Positions 52,799-61,902 of a DNA stretch of 64,000 nt are shown one piece after another. The stretch spans positions 930,001-994,000 of the forward strand of contig NZ_CP083951.1 of assembly GCF_006440675.2 (NCBI RefSeq), in the 5' to 3' direction. The position numbers were made by a program, and so were the translations under genes. The DNA comes from Mesorhizobium sp. B2-8-5 (GTDB taxonomy: Bacteria > Pseudomonadota > Alphaproteobacteria > Rhizobiales > Rhizobiaceae). The notes beneath the pieces are model-generated. The model ran no database searches and was not told where the DNA came from. It saw only the letters and a program-made list of their open reading frames with translations. Position 1 is the stretch's first letter. Every line of letters begins with the position of its first letter.

Positions 52799-52901
52799 GC
52801 GATGGCAAAAATATTCTGCCGCCTGATGACTGCTTGCCTAAGTTTTCTTGCTTGCCGGATTGTGCCTGTCTTGAGGTGGCTTCGCTTTTGAGCAGCGCCT
52901 T

Positions 52902-53046
52902 CCCCCACTCCGTCGCTGCTTCGCAGCGCCACCTCTCCCCCCTCCGGAGGGAGAGGAAGGGAGCCAGGGTCGGCGAACTCGCACGGTTCCTCTCCCCCGT
53001 CGATCGGGGGAGAGGTGTCGAGCGAAGCTCGACGGAGTGGGGGTCG
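52902..53046. repeat. Palindromic repeat doublet (family C); fills the 52799-53101 gap
   Basis: Starts CCCCCACTCCGTCGCTGCTT and ends AAGCTCGACGGAGTGGGGG, with two internal hairpins (CCCCCCTCCGGAGGG and CCCCCGTCGATCGGGGGAG). No gene was found in the surrounding gap. Confidence 0.8.
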
Positions 53047-53101
53047 ATCTGGCTCGCCGGTTCCAGGCAGGAGTCGGCTCCGATATCGGTGGCGGTTCAG
53101 G

Positions 53102-53527
53102 TCAGCGCTTGCGGGAGAACCAGAAGGCGTCGCTCATGCGCGTCATGCCGATGCGCTCGTAGAAGCCAACGGCGTCGGGCATCGAGATCAGGCTTATGGC
53201 GACCGAAGGCCCGAGCTGCCGCTGCGCCTCGTCCATCAGGCCCTTGCCGACGCCGAGACCCTGTGCCGAGGCGGATACTGCGAGTTCGGAGATGTAGCAG
53301 ACCCAGGAAAAATCGGTGATGCCGCGCGCGACGCCGATCAGCGGCTTGCCCTCGATGTCGAGCCGCGCTGTCAGCACCAGATTGGCATTGCCGAGCATTG
53401 TCTTCAGGCGCGCTTCGTCGTCGACGGGCCGTGTTGCACCGAGGCCGGATTCGACCAGCACACGGCGGAATTCGGCGACGTCGAGGGCAGGCTCGCTGGC
53501 GTAAAGGACTTTGGAAGGCTCAACCAT
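53102..53527 (-). CDS. GNAT family N-acetyltransferase
   Basis: A 141-residue protein with the acetyl-CoA-binding motif [20 protein letters not shown] and the C-terminal [20 protein letters not shown] typical of GNAT proteins. The start at 53527 ([13 protein letters not shown]) gives the normal length; a longer frame upstream is not supported. The acceptor is unknown. It is divergent from leuD. Confidence 0.88.
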   Translation of the reverse strand: MVEPSKVLYASEPALDVAEFRRVLVESGLGATRPVDDEARLKTMLGNANLVLTARLDIEGKPLIGVARGITDFSWVCYISELAVSASAQGLGVGKGLMDEAQRQLGPSVAISLISMPDAVGFYERIGMTRMSDAFWFSRKR

Positions 53528-53711
53528 GATCGCAGACTGCACCAGCCGGCCAGGATTTCGAAGCCGTTTTTTAGGTATTGCAGCTCCGGCGCGCATGCCA
53601 TGCTCGACTTGGCCCAAGGCCCGCGCACGAACAGTTGCCTTTCATTTGCCGCCGGCTTTGTGTAAACCGTCCGGCAAAATTCCCCGCAAGCCAAGAAGAC
53701 GGGCAAGGATC

Positions 53712-54317
53712 ATGGATAAATTCACCAAGCTCACCGGCGTTGCCGCGCCCATGCCGATCGTCAATGTCGACACCGACATGATCATCCCGAAGGATTATCT
53801 GAAGACGATCAAGCGCACCGGGCTCGGCACCGGCCTGTTCGCCGAGATGCGCTACAATGAGGACGGTTCGGAGAACCCGGATTTCGTGCTCAACAAGCCG
53901 GCCTACCGCAAGGCGCAGATCCTGGTCGCCGGCGACAATTTCGGCTGCGGCTCGAGCCGCGAGCATGCGCCCTGGGCGCTGCTGGATTTCGGCATCCGCT
54001 GCGTGATTTCGACCTCGTTCGCCGACATCTTCTACAACAATTGCTTCAAGAACGGCATCCTGCCGATCACCGTCAGCCCGGAAGACCTCGACAAGCTGAT
54101 GGACGACGCCTCGCGCGGCTCCAACGCAACGCTGTCGATCGATCTGGAAGCCAAGGAGATCCGCGGACCGGACGGCGGCGTGGTGACCTTCGACCTCGAC
54201 GACTTCAAGCGCCATTGCCTCTTGAACGGCCTCGACGACATCGGGCTGACCATGGAGAAGGTCGGCGCCATCGCGTCCTTCGAGAAGAAGAATGCCGAGC
54301 AGCGCCCCTGGGCCTGA
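53712..54317 (+). CDS. leuD: 3-isopropylmalate dehydratase small subunit
   Basis: A 201-residue subunit that with LeuC isomerises 2-isopropylmalate to 3-isopropylmalate in leucine synthesis. The aconitase swivel-domain motifs are visible: [40 protein letters not shown] and [17 protein letters not shown]. LeuC is not in this window; separate leuC and leuD loci are usual in this order. The start at 53712 follows CAAGGATC. A hairpin at 54342-54361 follows the gene. Confidence 0.94.
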   Translation: MDKFTKLTGVAAPMPIVNVDTDMIIPKDYLKTIKRTGLGTGLFAEMRYNEDGSENPDFVLNKPAYRKAQILVAGDNFGCGSSREHAPWALLDFGIRCVISTSFADIFYNNCFKNGILPITVSPEDLDKLMDDASRGSNATLSIDLEAKEIRGPDGGVVTFDLDDFKRHCLLNGLDDIGLTMEKVGAIASFEKKNAEQRPWA

Positions 54318-54341
54318 GCACCTAAGCTATATCGATAGGCC

Positions 54342-54361
54342 CCCGGCCATGGCAGGCCGGG
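54342..54361 (+). terminator. Hairpin downstream of leuD
   Basis: CCCGGCC-ATGGCA-GGCCGGG forms a 7-base-pair stem 24 bases after the leuD stop and 28 bases before the next ATG. It has only TT after it, so it is a weak terminator candidate. Confidence 0.45.
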
Positions 54362-54389
54362 TTCGTGGCGGCTGAATGGAGGGACAGTC

Positions 54390-55343
54390 ATGACACGCTC
54401 GCTTCTGGCCGCCGCCGGCGCTTCGGCGGCAATAATCCTTCTCGCCACAATCGGCGCGAATGCGCAGACCGCCGCGCCGGCCACGCAGCCGGCGCCCGCC
54501 ACGTCCGACCAGCCGGCGGCCGATCAAGGCGCATCCGACCAGGGATCGGGCAGCGACCAGGCCGCGTCGGATGACGACAAGCAGGCGCCGATCCCGTTCG
54601 AAGGCGGCCAGCTCACCATCACGCAGCCGGAGCAGGACGGCGAGAAGGTGCTGTCCTATGACGGCAAGCAGCTGGCCAGCAATTACGACGTCTTCTTCGA
54701 CAGGATCGTCAAGATCGGCGACGTCAACGTGGCGCTGGTCGATGTCGGCGACGGCGGCAACCAGTGCGGTCCGGCCAAGGTCATCGTCTGGAAGCCGAAG
54801 GACGGCGAGATCCAGACCACCACGGTCGAGCAGGACGAATGCGGCGCGCCGCCGGCCGCAATCTCCGACAGCGCCATCTATTTCGTGCCCTATCTGCTGC
54901 CCGGCGATTCCAAGCCGGCGCTGCAATGGTCGCCCACGGAAGGGCTGACGACCTCCGGCAACCTGACCTACACGCCCGAACCCGGCACCGGCTGGAAGGA
55001 CGTCGACCCGTCGAAATACGACAACATCATCGACGCCTTCCACAACGAGGCCGTCTACAAGGCCGGACAGGCGCTGCTGGGCGACGACATGCCCGACATG
55101 GCGACCAGCCTTTTGGTCGGCGGCGGCACCGAAAAGACGGCATCGGGCGCCTTCTACGCCACCGGTTGCGTGCCGCATGACTGCGGCGGCAATGACGGCT
55201 TCATGGCGGTCGACCAGGCCAAGCAGAAAGTCTATTTCGCCCGCCGCGGCGACAATGGCGAGCCGCAGGCCTGGCCACCGGTCAAGGACTGGCCGCCGGA
55301 CATCAAGAAGGCCTATGACGACGCGCAAGGGTCGGGGAATTAA
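54390..55343 (+). CDS. Secreted protein of unknown function
   Basis: A 317-residue protein with a signal peptide cleaved near ANA (residue 24), followed by a low-complexity Pro/Ala/Gln/Asp/Ser linker (about residues 26-65) and a folded region of about 250 residues. It contains QPEQDGEKVLSYDGKQLASN and VALVDVGDGGNQCGPAKVIV; three or more cysteines suggest disulfides in the periplasm. The C-terminal part has GAFYATGCVPHDCGGNDGFM. This resembles uncharacterised alphaproteobacterial proteins. A role in the envelope is plausible but not shown. The ribosome site GGAGGGA precedes the ATG. Confidence 0.72.
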   Translation: MTRSLLAAAGASAAIILLATIGANAQTAAPATQPAPATSDQPAADQGASDQGSGSDQAASDDDKQAPIPFEGGQLTITQPEQDGEKVLSYDGKQLASNYDVFFDRIVKIGDVNVALVDVGDGGNQCGPAKVIVWKPKDGEIQTTTVEQDECGAPPAAISDSAIYFVPYLLPGDSKPALQWSPTEGLTTSGNLTYTPEPGTGWKDVDPSKYDNIIDAFHNEAVYKAGQALLGDDMPDMATSLLVGGGTEKTASGAFYATGCVPHDCGGNDGFMAVDQAKQKVYFARRGDNGEPQAWPPVKDWPPDIKKAYDDAQGSGN

Positions 55344-55489
55344 GGTATACTGATATTCAGGTGAGGCCGGCCTGCAAGTGGCGGCCTCCTGCGCTTCCGG
55401 TGCTCACGTACTTAAGTACGCTCCGCTCCGGTTCTCGGCAGCCACCACTTTCGACTCGGCCTGACCTGAAGCTCAACATACCTTAGGCC
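55342..55489. repeat. Long imperfect palindrome with a GTACTTAAGTAC centre
   Basis: Outer arms TAAGGTAT (55342 on) and ATACCTTA (near 55482-55489), inner arms ATTCAGGTGAGGCC and GGCCTGACCTGAAG, and a central GTACTTAAGTAC at 55408-55419. The whole can fold into a long hairpin of about 148 bases. It sits directly after the secreted-protein gene. Confidence 0.65.
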
Positions 55490-55513
55490 GGTGTCTTGCT
55501 GATCACCCGTCAG

Positions 55514-55694
55514 CTTCGTCATCCACGGGCGGAGCGACGCGCAGCGGAGCCCAGGCCCGAGGATCCATGCCGTGACGGTTGCCGCAGAGTGCATCGGAGC
55601 AGAATTCTGCACCGCTGGCGGCGCTTCGACGTCACGGCATGGATTCCAGGGTCTGCGCGCGTCGCTTCGCTCCTTGCTCCGCCCTGGAATAACG
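55514..55694. repeat. Inverted repeat doublet (family A), empty-site match to the GIY-YIG element
   Basis: The core between the two hairpin units reads GCAGAGTGCATCGGAGCAGA, then ATTCTGCACCGCTGGCGGCG. The right half (ATTCTGCACCGCTGGCGGCG and CGTCACGGCAT after it) matches 3161-3197 just inside the right repeat of the GIY-YIG element almost base for base. The left half resembles 2816-2851. This is the best example of a doublet that equals the element without its gene. Confidence 0.8.
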
Positions 55695-55823
55695 ACCGGA
55701 GGAAGGCCCAGACCAATCTCCAAGGCTTGCGCCTGCCTTCGTGACAATGCTCCGCCCGGCTTGGCCCACGATCTGCGCCGCTCCGCCTGCTAAATGCAGG
55801 CCTGCAACCCAACGAGGCCGCCC

Positions 55824-56222
55824 ATGCGCAAGCTCATCTCCACTGGCTCCCCCTTCGAGAAGATCGCCGGCTATTCGCGCGCGGTGGTGCAGGGCGACTG
55901 GTGTTTCGTGTCCGGAACGACCGGCTACGACTATGCCACCATGACGATGCCGGATACGGTCGAGGCGCAGACGCGCAATTGCCTCGCGACCATCGCCAAG
56001 GCGCTGGCCGATGGCGGCTTCGACATGGCCGACGTGGTGCGGGCGCATTATTACATCACCGACCAGGCCTTCGTTGACGTGGTCTTCCCGATCCTCGGCG
56101 AGGCGTTCGGCGACATCCGCCCGGCGGCGACGATGATCGTGTGCCAGCTCAACAAGTCGGAGATGAAGATCGAGATCGAGGTGACGGCGCTGCGGCGCAC
56201 GGCACAGGGGCCGGAGCGATGA
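55824..56222 (+). CDS. RidA family protein
   Basis: A 132-residue YjgF/YER057c/UK114 family protein. Visible are VVQGDWCFVSGTTGYDYATM, EAQTRNCLATIAKALADGGF, RAHYYITDQAFVDVVFPILG and RPAATMIVCQLNKSEMKIEI with the Arg that binds the substrate carboxylate. Members deaminate reactive enamines or imines; the Arg is preserved. The ATG of the next gene overlaps its stop by four bases. Confidence 0.9.
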   Translation: MRKLISTGSPFEKIAGYSRAVVQGDWCFVSGTTGYDYATMTMPDTVEAQTRNCLATIAKALADGGFDMADVVRAHYYITDQAFVDVVFPILGEAFGDIRPAATMIVCQLNKSEMKIEIEVTALRRTAQGPER

Positions 56223-56569
56223 CTGTCCGACGCATCGTAGCCAACATCGCCACAAGGGACATCGCGGCGGCGAAGCGCTTCTATCATGACGTGCTTGGCC
56301 TCGACATCCTCATGGATCAAGGCTGGATCGCCACCTATGGATCCGAGGAACGGATGCAGGCGCAGGTGAGCTTCATGGCCGAGGGCGGATCGGGTACGCC
56401 GGTGCCGGACCTTTCGATCGAGGTCGACGACGTGGATGCGGCGCTTGCGGGTATGAAGGCCGCCGGCTTCGCCGTCGAATATGGCCCGGCTGACGAGCCC
56501 TGGGGCGTGCGGCGCTTCTATGTGCGCGACCCGTTCGGCCGGCTGGTGAATATCCTGTCGCATCGGTAG
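56219..56569 (+). CDS. VOC superfamily (glyoxalase/bleomycin resistance-like) protein
   Basis: A 116-residue protein with the VOC fold: RIVANIATRDIAAAKRFYHD at the N-terminus and EPWGVRRFYVRDPFGRLVNI at the C-terminus, which includes a metal-binding Glu region. Substrate unknown; it could be a glyoxalase, a dioxygenase or a resistance protein. It is translationally coupled to the RidA gene (ATGA overlap), which suggests a shared job in removing reactive metabolites. Confidence 0.85.
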   Translation: MTVRRIVANIATRDIAAAKRFYHDVLGLDILMDQGWIATYGSEERMQAQVSFMAEGGSGTPVPDLSIEVDDVDAALAGMKAAGFAVEYGPADEPWGVRRFYVRDPFGRLVNILSHR

Positions 56570-56590
56570 GCGCTGCCGGTCTTCTTGAGA

Positions 56591-56818
56591 CGCTGGCGGG
56601 ACAGCACCCCTCTCTGTCCTGCCGGCTTTCGTCGCTCGGAAAGCCGAGCAATTGGCTTCCCGTCCGCTGCGCGGACCGCTCCTCAACCCCCGCAAGGGGG
56701 AGATTGGCAGCTTGGCCGCCCCGCTCCTCTTTTTCAACGTCGGCGATTGGCGAAGGCCGAAGTGCATCGATCTCCCCCCTTGCGGGGGAGATGCCCGGCA
56801 GGGCAGAGGGGGTGTGAA
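56591..56818. repeat. RIME-like repeat with an inserted hairpin (family B); fills the 56570-56902 gap
   Basis: The two halves (CCCCTCTCTGTCCTGCCGG and the right part with CCCCCTTGCGGGGGAGAT) flank extra sequence GAAAGCCGAGCAATTGGCTT and CCGTCCGCTGCGCGGACCG, which is not in the other copies. So this copy seems to have gained an extra hairpin at about 56631-56690. No gene was found. Confidence 0.75.
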
Positions 56819-56902
56819 GGATCTCGGCGCTCGTCCCCTTGCGCCGCAAGCGCTTGCCGTTTAGCAAGGCGCCGGTTCAATTCTCTCACCGGACGGTTCT
56901 CC

Positions 56903-58006
56903 ATGGCTTCGAAAAATCTCTTCCTGCTCGCCGGCGACGGCATCGGCCCTGAGGCCATGACCGAGGTGAAGAAGCTGATCAAGGCCATGAACGACAAGCT
57001 CGGCAGCGGCTTCGCCACCGACGAGGGGCTGGTCGGCGGCTGCGCTTACGACGCGCATGGCGCGGCGATCTCCGATGCAGACATGGCAAAGGCGATGGCG
57101 GCGGATGCGGTGCTGTTCGGCGCCGTCGGCGGGCCGAAATGGGATGCCGTGCCCTACGAGGTGCGCCCCGAGGCCGGCCTGCTGCGGCTGCGCAAGGACA
57201 TGGAGCTGTTCGCCAACCTCAGGCCCGCGATCTGCTACCCGGCTTTGGCCGCCTCTTCCTCGCTCAAGCAGGACGTGGTCGAGGGCCTGGATATCCTTAT
57301 TGTGCGCGAGCTCACCGGCGGCGTCTATTTCGGCGAGCCGAAACAGATCATCGATCTCGGCAACGGCCAGAAGCGCGGCATCGACACCCAGGTCTACGAC
57401 ACGTTCGAGATCGAGCGCATTTCGGGCGTCGCCTTCGAGCTGGCGCGCACGCGCAAGAACCACGTCACCTCGATGGAAAAGCGCAACGTCATGAAGTCGG
57501 GCGTGTTGTGGAACGAAGTGGTCGGCCAGACGCACAAGGCCAGATACCGCGACGTCAAGCTCGACCACATGCTGGCCGATGCCGGCGGCATGCAGCTGGT
57601 GCGCTGGCCGAAGCAGTTCGACGTCATCGTCACCGACAATCTGTTCGGCGACATGCTGTCCGACATCGCCGCCATGCTGACCGGCTCGATCGGCATGCTG
57701 CCGTCGGCCTCACTCGGCGCGCCGGATGTGAAGACCAAGAAGCGCAAGGCGCTCTACGAGCCGGTGCACGGCTCGGCGCCCGACATCGCCGGCAAGGGCA
57801 TCGCCAACCCGATCGCGATGATCGCGTCCTTCGCCATGTGCCTGCGCTATTCCTTCGGCATGGTCGCCGAGGCCGACAAGCTCGAAGCGGCGATCGCCGC
57901 CGTGCTCGACGACGGCCTGCGCACCAAGGACATCTTCTCGGAAGGCATGAAGGAAGTCGGCACCACCGAAATGGGCGACGCCATCATCGCCAAGTTCCTG
58001 GGGTGA
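56903..58006 (+). CDS. leuB: 3-isopropylmalate dehydrogenase
   Basis: A 367-residue NAD-dependent decarboxylating dehydrogenase in leucine synthesis. The start [20 protein letters not shown], then [20 protein letters not shown], and the Mg/NAD-binding [20 protein letters not shown] and [20 protein letters not shown] are all intact. It is separated from leuD by the secreted protein, RidA and VOC genes. The start at 56903 follows GGTTCTCC; the Shine-Dalgarno is weak. Confidence 0.95.
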   Translation: MASKNLFLLAGDGIGPEAMTEVKKLIKAMNDKLGSGFATDEGLVGGCAYDAHGAAISDADMAKAMAADAVLFGAVGGPKWDAVPYEVRPEAGLLRLRKDMELFANLRPAICYPALAASSSLKQDVVEGLDILIVRELTGGVYFGEPKQIIDLGNGQKRGIDTQVYDTFEIERISGVAFELARTRKNHVTSMEKRNVMKSGVLWNEVVGQTHKARYRDVKLDHMLADAGGMQLVRWPKQFDVIVTDNLFGDMLSDIAAMLTGSIGMLPSASLGAPDVKTKKRKALYEPVHGSAPDIAGKGIANPIAMIASFAMCLRYSFGMVAEADKLEAAIAAVLDDGLRTKDIFSEGMKEVGTTEMGDAIIAKFLG

Positions 58007-58051
58007 AACCAGCCGGTCGGCCCGACGTTGCGGGAGCCGGCAGCCACCACG

Positions 58052-58248
58052 CCTTCGTCATTCCATGGCGGAGCAAGGAGCGAAGCGACGCAGCACAGAC
58101 CATGGATCCATTCCGTGACCTATGAGCGTCGCAGCGGTTCAGAAAAAGCCTTCGTTCCGCACCGTCGCGACTCTTCGCGCGAGGTCACGGAATGGATCCT
58201 CGGGTCTACGCGTCCGCTTCGCTCCCGCTCCGCCCGTGGATGACGAAG
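58052..58248. repeat. Inverted repeat doublet (family A); fills the 58007-58329 gap
   Basis: Left unit CCTTCGTCATTCCATGGCGG, right unit ending CGCCCGTGGATGACGAAG. The core carries GCGGTTCAGAAA and no gene. Each unit is a hairpin (CCATGG centre on the left). It differs from the other doublets by GTGACC in place of GTGACG. Confidence 0.8.
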
Positions 58249-58329
58249 TTCGGACGCTTCAGCTAATCTCCGAGGTTGGCGATCTACCCGGCGCTCGCCG
58301 CGGGTCGGCTTCCAACTTCCGTCGCGATC

Positions 58330-60195
58330 TTACGCTGGCCGCTTCTTCTGCTTCTTGCGCTTTGCCGACTGGTCGGATTTCGGCTTGTCGAACTTCGCCT
58401 TTGCCGGCTTCTTCGCCCAAGATTTCGCCTCGCCGCCAGGCTGTCGCTCGCCCGGTTCCCGCTTCTCGAATCTGGGGCTCTTCTGGTCGAAAGCACCCTT
58501 GCCGCGATGCGGCTTCTTGTCCGGCTTCGGCGGCTGGTAGCCGGCGCGCGACAGGTCCGGCGTGCCGTCGATCCGCTTGACCGCGATGTTGCCCTGCAGC
58601 TTGCGGTCGGGGCCGATCGCGGCGACGAACCGGTCGGCCCAGTCGGCGGCGATCTGCACGAAGGTTTCTTCCGGCTGCATCTTGATGGCGCCGATCTCGC
58701 GCTTGGACATGCCGGCGGTGCGACACAGCATCGGGATCAGCCAGCGCGGCTCGGCATTCTGCCGGCGGCCGACCGAAAGCGAGAACCAGACGCTGTCGCC
58801 GAAATCGTCGCGGCGGCTGGGTGTCTCCTCCCGGCGCGCGAATTTCTCGCCCGCCAATCTTTCATGCGAAGGCGTGAACGGCGCGACGTCGAGCAGGTCC
58901 TCAGGCGCCGAGCGGCTGCTGCGGCAAAGCCGCACGAAGGCAGCCGCCACTTGTTCGGCGCCGTGCTGGTCGAGCAGCGTCTCGATGAAGGAGCGCTCCT
59001 CCTCGTTGATCGGTTCGGCAAGCGCGGGATCGGCCAGAATGCGCTCGTCGTCGCGGCGCAGCACATCGTCGGCCGAGGGCGGGCTCGCCCATGTCGCCTT
59101 GATGCCGGCATTGCCAAGCAGCCGCTCGGTGCGCCTGCGGGCATTGCCCGGCACGATGAGCGCGCTGACGCCCTTGCGCCCGGCGCGGCCCGTGCGACCA
59201 CTGCGATGCAGCAGCGTCTCGGGGTTGGTCGGCAGATCGGCATGCACCACCAGCTCGAGATTGGGCAGGTCGATGCCGCGCGCCGCGACATCCGTTGCGA
59301 TGCAAACTTTTGCGCGGCCGTCGCGCATCGCCTGCAGCGCGTGGCTGCGCTCGTTCTGGCTGAGCTCGCCCGACAGCGCCACGACGGAGAAATTGCGGTT
59401 GTTGAAGCGCGCCGTCAGGTGGTTGACCGCCGCGCGTGTGTTGCAGAACACCAGCGCGTTTTGCGCCTCGTAGTAGCGCAGCACGTTGATGATGGCGTTT
59501 TCCCGGTCGGCCTGGGCAACGCTGAGCGCTCGGTATTCGATGTCGAGATGCTGCTTTTCCTCGCCGCCGGCGGAGATCCGCACCGCGTCGCGCTGGTAGC
59601 CCTGGGCGAGCGTTGCGATGGAGCGCGGCACGGTGGCGGAAAACATCAGCGTGCGGCGCTCGGGCGGTGCGGCATCGAGGATGAATTCGAGGTCTTCGCG
59701 AAAACCGAGGTCGAGCATCTCGTCGGCCTCGTCGAGCACCACGGCCTTCAGCGCCGACATGTCGAGCGCGCCGCGCGTGATGTGGTCGCGCAGCCGCCCG
59801 GGCGTGCCGACGACGATGTGGGCGCCGCGTTCCAGCGCGCGCCGCTCGGTGCGCATGTCCATGCCGCCGACGCAGGAGGCGATCTGCGCGCCAGTCAGTT
59901 CGTAAAGCCATTCGAGCTCGCGCCGCACCTGCAGCGCCAGCTCGCGCGTCGGCGCCACGACCAGCCCCAGCGGCGCGCCGGCGACGGCGAAACGCTCAGC
60001 ACCGCCAAGCAGGGTCGGCGCCACAGCAAGGCCGAAGGCGACGGTCTTGCCGGACCCGGTCTGCGCCGAAACCAGCGCGTCGGCTTGGCCGAGCTCCGGC
60101 CCAAGCACCGCCTTCTGCACCGGCGTCAGCGCTGAATAACCGCGCTTTTCCAGCGCCTCCGCCAGCGCAGGAACGATCGTTTCGAAACTGGACAT
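58330..60195 (-). CDS. DEAD-box RNA helicase
   Basis: A 621-residue RNA helicase. The Q motif is GYSALTPVQKAVL, motif I AQTGSGKT, Ia PTRELALQV, Ib TPGRLRDH, II LDEADEMLDL, III FSATVP, IV NALVFCNT, V TDVAARGIDL and VI HRSGRTGRAG. The C-terminal 170 residues contain the DbpA-like RNA-binding region (GDSVWFSLSVGRRQNAEPRW) and a strongly basic tail (AKFDKPKSDQSAKRKKQKKR). Alphaproteobacterial members are cold-shock or ribosome-assembly helicases. It is monocistronic. Confidence 0.93.
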   Translation of the reverse strand: MSSFETIVPALAEALEKRGYSALTPVQKAVLGPELGQADALVSAQTGSGKTVAFGLAVAPTLLGGAERFAVAGAPLGLVVAPTRELALQVRRELEWLYELTGAQIASCVGGMDMRTERRALERGAHIVVGTPGRLRDHITRGALDMSALKAVVLDEADEMLDLGFREDLEFILDAAPPERRTLMFSATVPRSIATLAQGYQRDAVRISAGGEEKQHLDIEYRALSVAQADRENAIINVLRYYEAQNALVFCNTRAAVNHLTARFNNRNFSVVALSGELSQNERSHALQAMRDGRAKVCIATDVAARGIDLPNLELVVHADLPTNPETLLHRSGRTGRAGRKGVSALIVPGNARRRTERLLGNAGIKATWASPPSADDVLRRDDERILADPALAEPINEEERSFIETLLDQHGAEQVAAAFVRLCRSSRSAPEDLLDVAPFTPSHERLAGEKFARREETPSRRDDFGDSVWFSLSVGRRQNAEPRWLIPMLCRTAGMSKREIGAIKMQPEETFVQIAADWADRFVAAIGPDRKLQGNIAVKRIDGTPDLSRAGYQPPKPDKKPHRGKGAFDQKSPRFEKREPGERQPGGEAKSWAKKPAKAKFDKPKSDQSAKRKKQKKRPA

Positions 60196-60370
60196 TTTCT
60201 TCTTTCGGAATTCGGGGTTCTGTGCTCGTCGTGGAGCACAAGGCCGGCACTGCGCCAGCCAAAGGATATTTGGGCGTTCGTACTTCTTGCGGCCTCACTT
60301 GTATAGTGCATCGGCTCCACCGGAACCGCGACCATGCTGTGCCGGCTGGCGAAACCGCTCGCGAGAGCGC

Positions 60371-60553
60371 CCCTCTCCCCGTCACTATACGGGGAGAGGA
60401 TGCCGGCAGGCAGGTGAGGGGCAGCGCGACCGCTGATAGGTAAGGCAGGGGCGAGGCTTCAGGCCTCACTTCCGGACGAGCTAACTGTCGAAGTCGGCGC
60501 CGCCCCTCATCCGCCCTTCGGGCACCTTCTCCCCGTATAGTGACGGGGAGAAG
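60371..60553. repeat. Palindromic repeat doublet (family D) upstream of asd
   Basis: Two inverted copies of CTCCCCGTCACTATACGGGG, at 60375-60400 and near 60528-60553, separated by about 130 bases with the low-complexity part GGCAGCGCGACCGCTGATAG. Related to 8360-8500 and 62220-62276. It lies in the 667-base gap between the helicase gene and asd. Confidence 0.75.
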
Positions 60554-60659
60554 GAGAGAGTTGCGCCAATTGACTCTTTCATCAAACCGCGTAAAAGCCC
60601 GCGTCGAACGGGATCGTTTTTCGATGCGCGGCCTTTTGATGGCTCTTCTTGCATTCGAT

Positions 60660-60862
60660 TCCCCCAGCCACAATGTAACGCATTGGGCTGGGCGCTTAGA
60701 CGCGTCCGTTCGTTCCAGCAAAACTACGGCCAAAACCACCACCAAAACGGTGTGATTCCCTTGGCCTAACCACCCTCTCCCGGGTCCGGCCCGGGGACGG
60801 AACCCGCATGAGGCCGGCGGGTTTTCTCCAACAACCAAGCGGAGAGGGACAGGAGATATCAG
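60660..60862 (+). promoter_or_regulatory. Leader region of asd with two hairpins
   Basis: A stem-loop CCCAGCC...GGCTGGG lies at about 60664-60692. A second one, AACCCGC (60801-60807) with GCGGGTT (60817-60823), is followed by TTCTCC, 40 bases before the asd ATG. The second looks like a terminator or attenuator, yet its U-run is short. No known riboswitch consensus was seen, and 60196-60370 holds no gene. Confidence 0.45.
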
Positions 60863-61897
60863 ATGAGTTTCAAGATTGCGGTAGTCGGCGCCACGGGCAA
60901 TGTGGGCCGCGAAATGCTCAACATTCTGGACGAACGCGGCTTCCCGGTGAGCGAAGTGGTGGCGCTGGCGTCGCGGCGCAGCCAGGGCACCGAAGTGTCC
61001 TTCGGCGACCGCACGCTGAAGGTCAAGGCGCTCGACCAGTACGATTTTTCCGATACCGACATCTGCGTCATGTCGGCGGGCGGCAATGTGTCGAAGGAAT
61101 GGTCGCCGAAGATCGGCAAGCAGGGCTGCGTCGTCATCGATAATTCGTCGGCCTTCCGATACGATCCGGACGTGCCGCTGATCGTGCCGGAGGTCAACCC
61201 GGACGCGATCTCGCTGTTTACACGCAAGAACATCATCGCCAACCCGAACTGCTCGACCGCGCAGCTCGTCGTGGCGCTGAAGCCGCTGCATGACATCGCC
61301 ACCATCAAGCGCGTCGTCGTCGCCACCTACCAGTCGGTCTCCGGCGCCGGCAAGGAAGGCATGGATGAGCTGTTCACCCAGACCCGCGCGGTGTTCGTCG
61401 CCGACCAGGTCGACGTCAAGAAGTTCACCAAGCGCATCGCCTTCAACGTCATCCCGCATATCGACGTCTTCCTCGACGACGGCTTCACCAAGGAAGAGTG
61501 GAAGATGGTCGCCGAGACCAAGAAGATGCTCGACCCAAAGATCAAGCTGACGGCGACCTGCGTGCGCGTGCCGGTGTTCATCGGCCATTCGGAAGCCGTC
61601 AACATCGAGTTCGAGAAGCCGATCACGGCGGATGAAGCGCGCGAGATCCTGCGCGAGGCGCCCGGCTGCCAGGTGCTCGACAAGCGCGAGAACGGCGGCT
61701 ACATCACGCCGCTCGAATCGGCTGGCGAGGACGCCACGTTCATCTCGCGCATCCGCGAGGATTCGACCGTCGACAACGGCCTGTCGATGTGGGTGGTCTC
61801 CGACAATCTGCGCAAGGGCGCGGCGCTGAACGCCGTGCAGATCGCCGAGCTGCTGGTCGAGCGCGGCCTCATCCAGCCGAAGAAGAAGGCGGCCTGA
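60863..61897 (+). CDS. asd: Aspartate-semialdehyde dehydrogenase
   Basis: A 344-residue NADPH-dependent enzyme of the lysine, methionine and threonine pathways. The Rossmann motif is GATGNVGREML (9-19). The catalytic Cys130 is in the segment NIIANPNCSTAQLVVALKPL and the catalytic His is expected near 240. AGGAGATATCAG before the ATG at 60863 is a good ribosome site. It is single-copy and monocistronic here. Confidence 0.95.
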   Translation: MSFKIAVVGATGNVGREMLNILDERGFPVSEVVALASRRSQGTEVSFGDRTLKVKALDQYDFSDTDICVMSAGGNVSKEWSPKIGKQGCVVIDNSSAFRYDPDVPLIVPEVNPDAISLFTRKNIIANPNCSTAQLVVALKPLHDIATIKRVVVATYQSVSGAGKEGMDELFTQTRAVFVADQVDVKKFTKRIAFNVIPHIDVFLDDGFTKEEWKMVAETKKMLDPKIKLTATCVRVPVFIGHSEAVNIEFEKPITADEAREILREAPGCQVLDKRENGGYITPLESAGEDATFISRIREDSTVDNGLSMWVVSDNLRKGAALNAVQIAELLVERGLIQPKKKAA

Positions 61898-61902
61898 CGG
61901 AA

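Noticed and set aside
60540..60755. Small open frame upstream of asd
   Set aside because: It starts in a palindromic repeat, has a Lys/Thr-rich end and no ribosome site; the leader hairpins overlap it.
60660..60862. SAM-II or lysine riboswitch before asd
   Set aside because: The characteristic conserved cores of these riboswitches were not found; only generic hairpins are visible.
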